This document shows positions 63,672 to 64,000 of a DNA stretch of 64,000 nt, one piece after another. The stretch is from positions 187,767,608 through 187,831,607 of the forward strand of contig NC_056523.1 in assembly GCF_019175285.1 (NCBI RefSeq), in the 5' to 3' direction. Source of the stretch: Sceloporus undulatus (lineage: Eukaryota > Chordata > Lepidosauria > Squamata > Phrynosomatidae). The translations under genes were made by a program, and so were the position numbers. How positions within the stretch are numbered: the stretch's first letter is position 1; every line of letters starts with the position of its first letter. The notes beneath the pieces are model-generated. The model saw only the letters and a program-made list of their open reading frames with translations. It did not search any database and had not been told where the DNA came from.

Positions 63672-64000
63672 GGAGCCCTTCATAGAGGTGGAAGGGACCC
63701 AAGGAGGGCCATCCAGTCCAACCCCCTTCTGCCATGCAGGATCTCACAATCTGCCATGCAGGAAATCCCAATCAAAGCATCCCCGACAGATGGCCATCCA
63801 GCCTCTGCTTGAAGACCTCCAAGGAAGGAGACTCCACTACACTCCGAGGAAGTGTGTTCCACTGTCCAACAGCCCTTATTGTCAGGAAGTTCTTCCTAAT
63901 GTTGAGGTGGAATCTTTTTTCCTGTAGTTTGCATCCATTGCTCCGGGTCCTGTTCTCTGGAGCAGCAGAAAACAAGCTTGCTCCCTCCTCAATATGACAT
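63672..64000 (-). mobile_element. CR1 LINE 3' end, runs off the window
   Basis: The minus strand encodes ENRTRSNGCKLQEKRFHLNI, RKNFLTIRAVGQWNTLPRSV and VESPSLEVFKQRLDGHL, the end of CR1 ORF2, open over the visible part. It lies in SLC35A2 intron 1. Confidence 0.9.

Noticed and set aside
1-64000. Endogenous retrovirus or other LTR element
   Set aside because: I saw no gag, protease, integrase or env-like frames and no paired LTRs. All autonomous-type coding remnants are non-LTR LINEs.

Overview
The window is vertebrate nuclear DNA, almost certainly from a squamate reptile and probably a lizard. Genes are split into short exons with GT-AG introns. The repeats are 5S-rRNA-derived SINEs, CORE-type tRNA SINEs, a Sauria-type SINE, RTE/BovB, CR1 and L2-like LINEs, and many small DNA transposons. 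There is one 10-N assembly gap.

Three host genes lie head to tail on the + strand. (1) OTUD5 (18091-24401) is a deubiquitinase. Its last seven coding exons are present, and the earlier exons with the catalytic Cys lie before the window, so bases 1-18090 are read as OTUD5 intron. (2) PIM2 (37064-48201) is complete: six coding exons, 307 residues, intact kinase motifs. (3) SLC35A2 exon 1 (63557-63620), a UDP-galactose transporter, is identified from its start, splice phase and position. OTUD5, PIM2 and SLC35A2 are also neighbours in one orientation at human Xp11.23, so this is a conserved block. Here the spacing is inflated by repeats (about 11 kb and 15 kb between genes).

Layout: 1-18090 OTUD5 intron with LINE, SINE and hAT insertions; 18091-24401 OTUD5 exons; 24402 to about 25950 its 3' UTR; about 25950-36500 repeat-rich intergenic DNA; 36600-37103 PIM2 promoter, 5' UTR and exon 1; 37104-43051 PIM2 intron 1 with a large CA/TA array and foldback elements; 43052-48201 PIM2 exons 2-6; about 48860-63400 intergenic DNA made largely of nested repeats; 63400-63620 SLC35A2 promoter and exon 1; 63672-64000 a CR1 LINE running off the window.

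I found no new enzyme or defence system. The most unusual object is at 22382-22566: a 120-bp copy of an OTUD5 exon-intron junction fused to a LINE 3' tail, both in sense orientation, lodged inside a 5S-derived SINE. It looks like a LINE-made chimeric cDNA that captured unspliced OTUD5 RNA. Other points of interest are the PIM2 promoter (CArG box, paired octamers, C/EBP palindrome), a short upstream ORF and an in-frame CUG extension in the PIM2 leader, a long-TIR element with an unusually long target duplication, and several three-level repeat nests.
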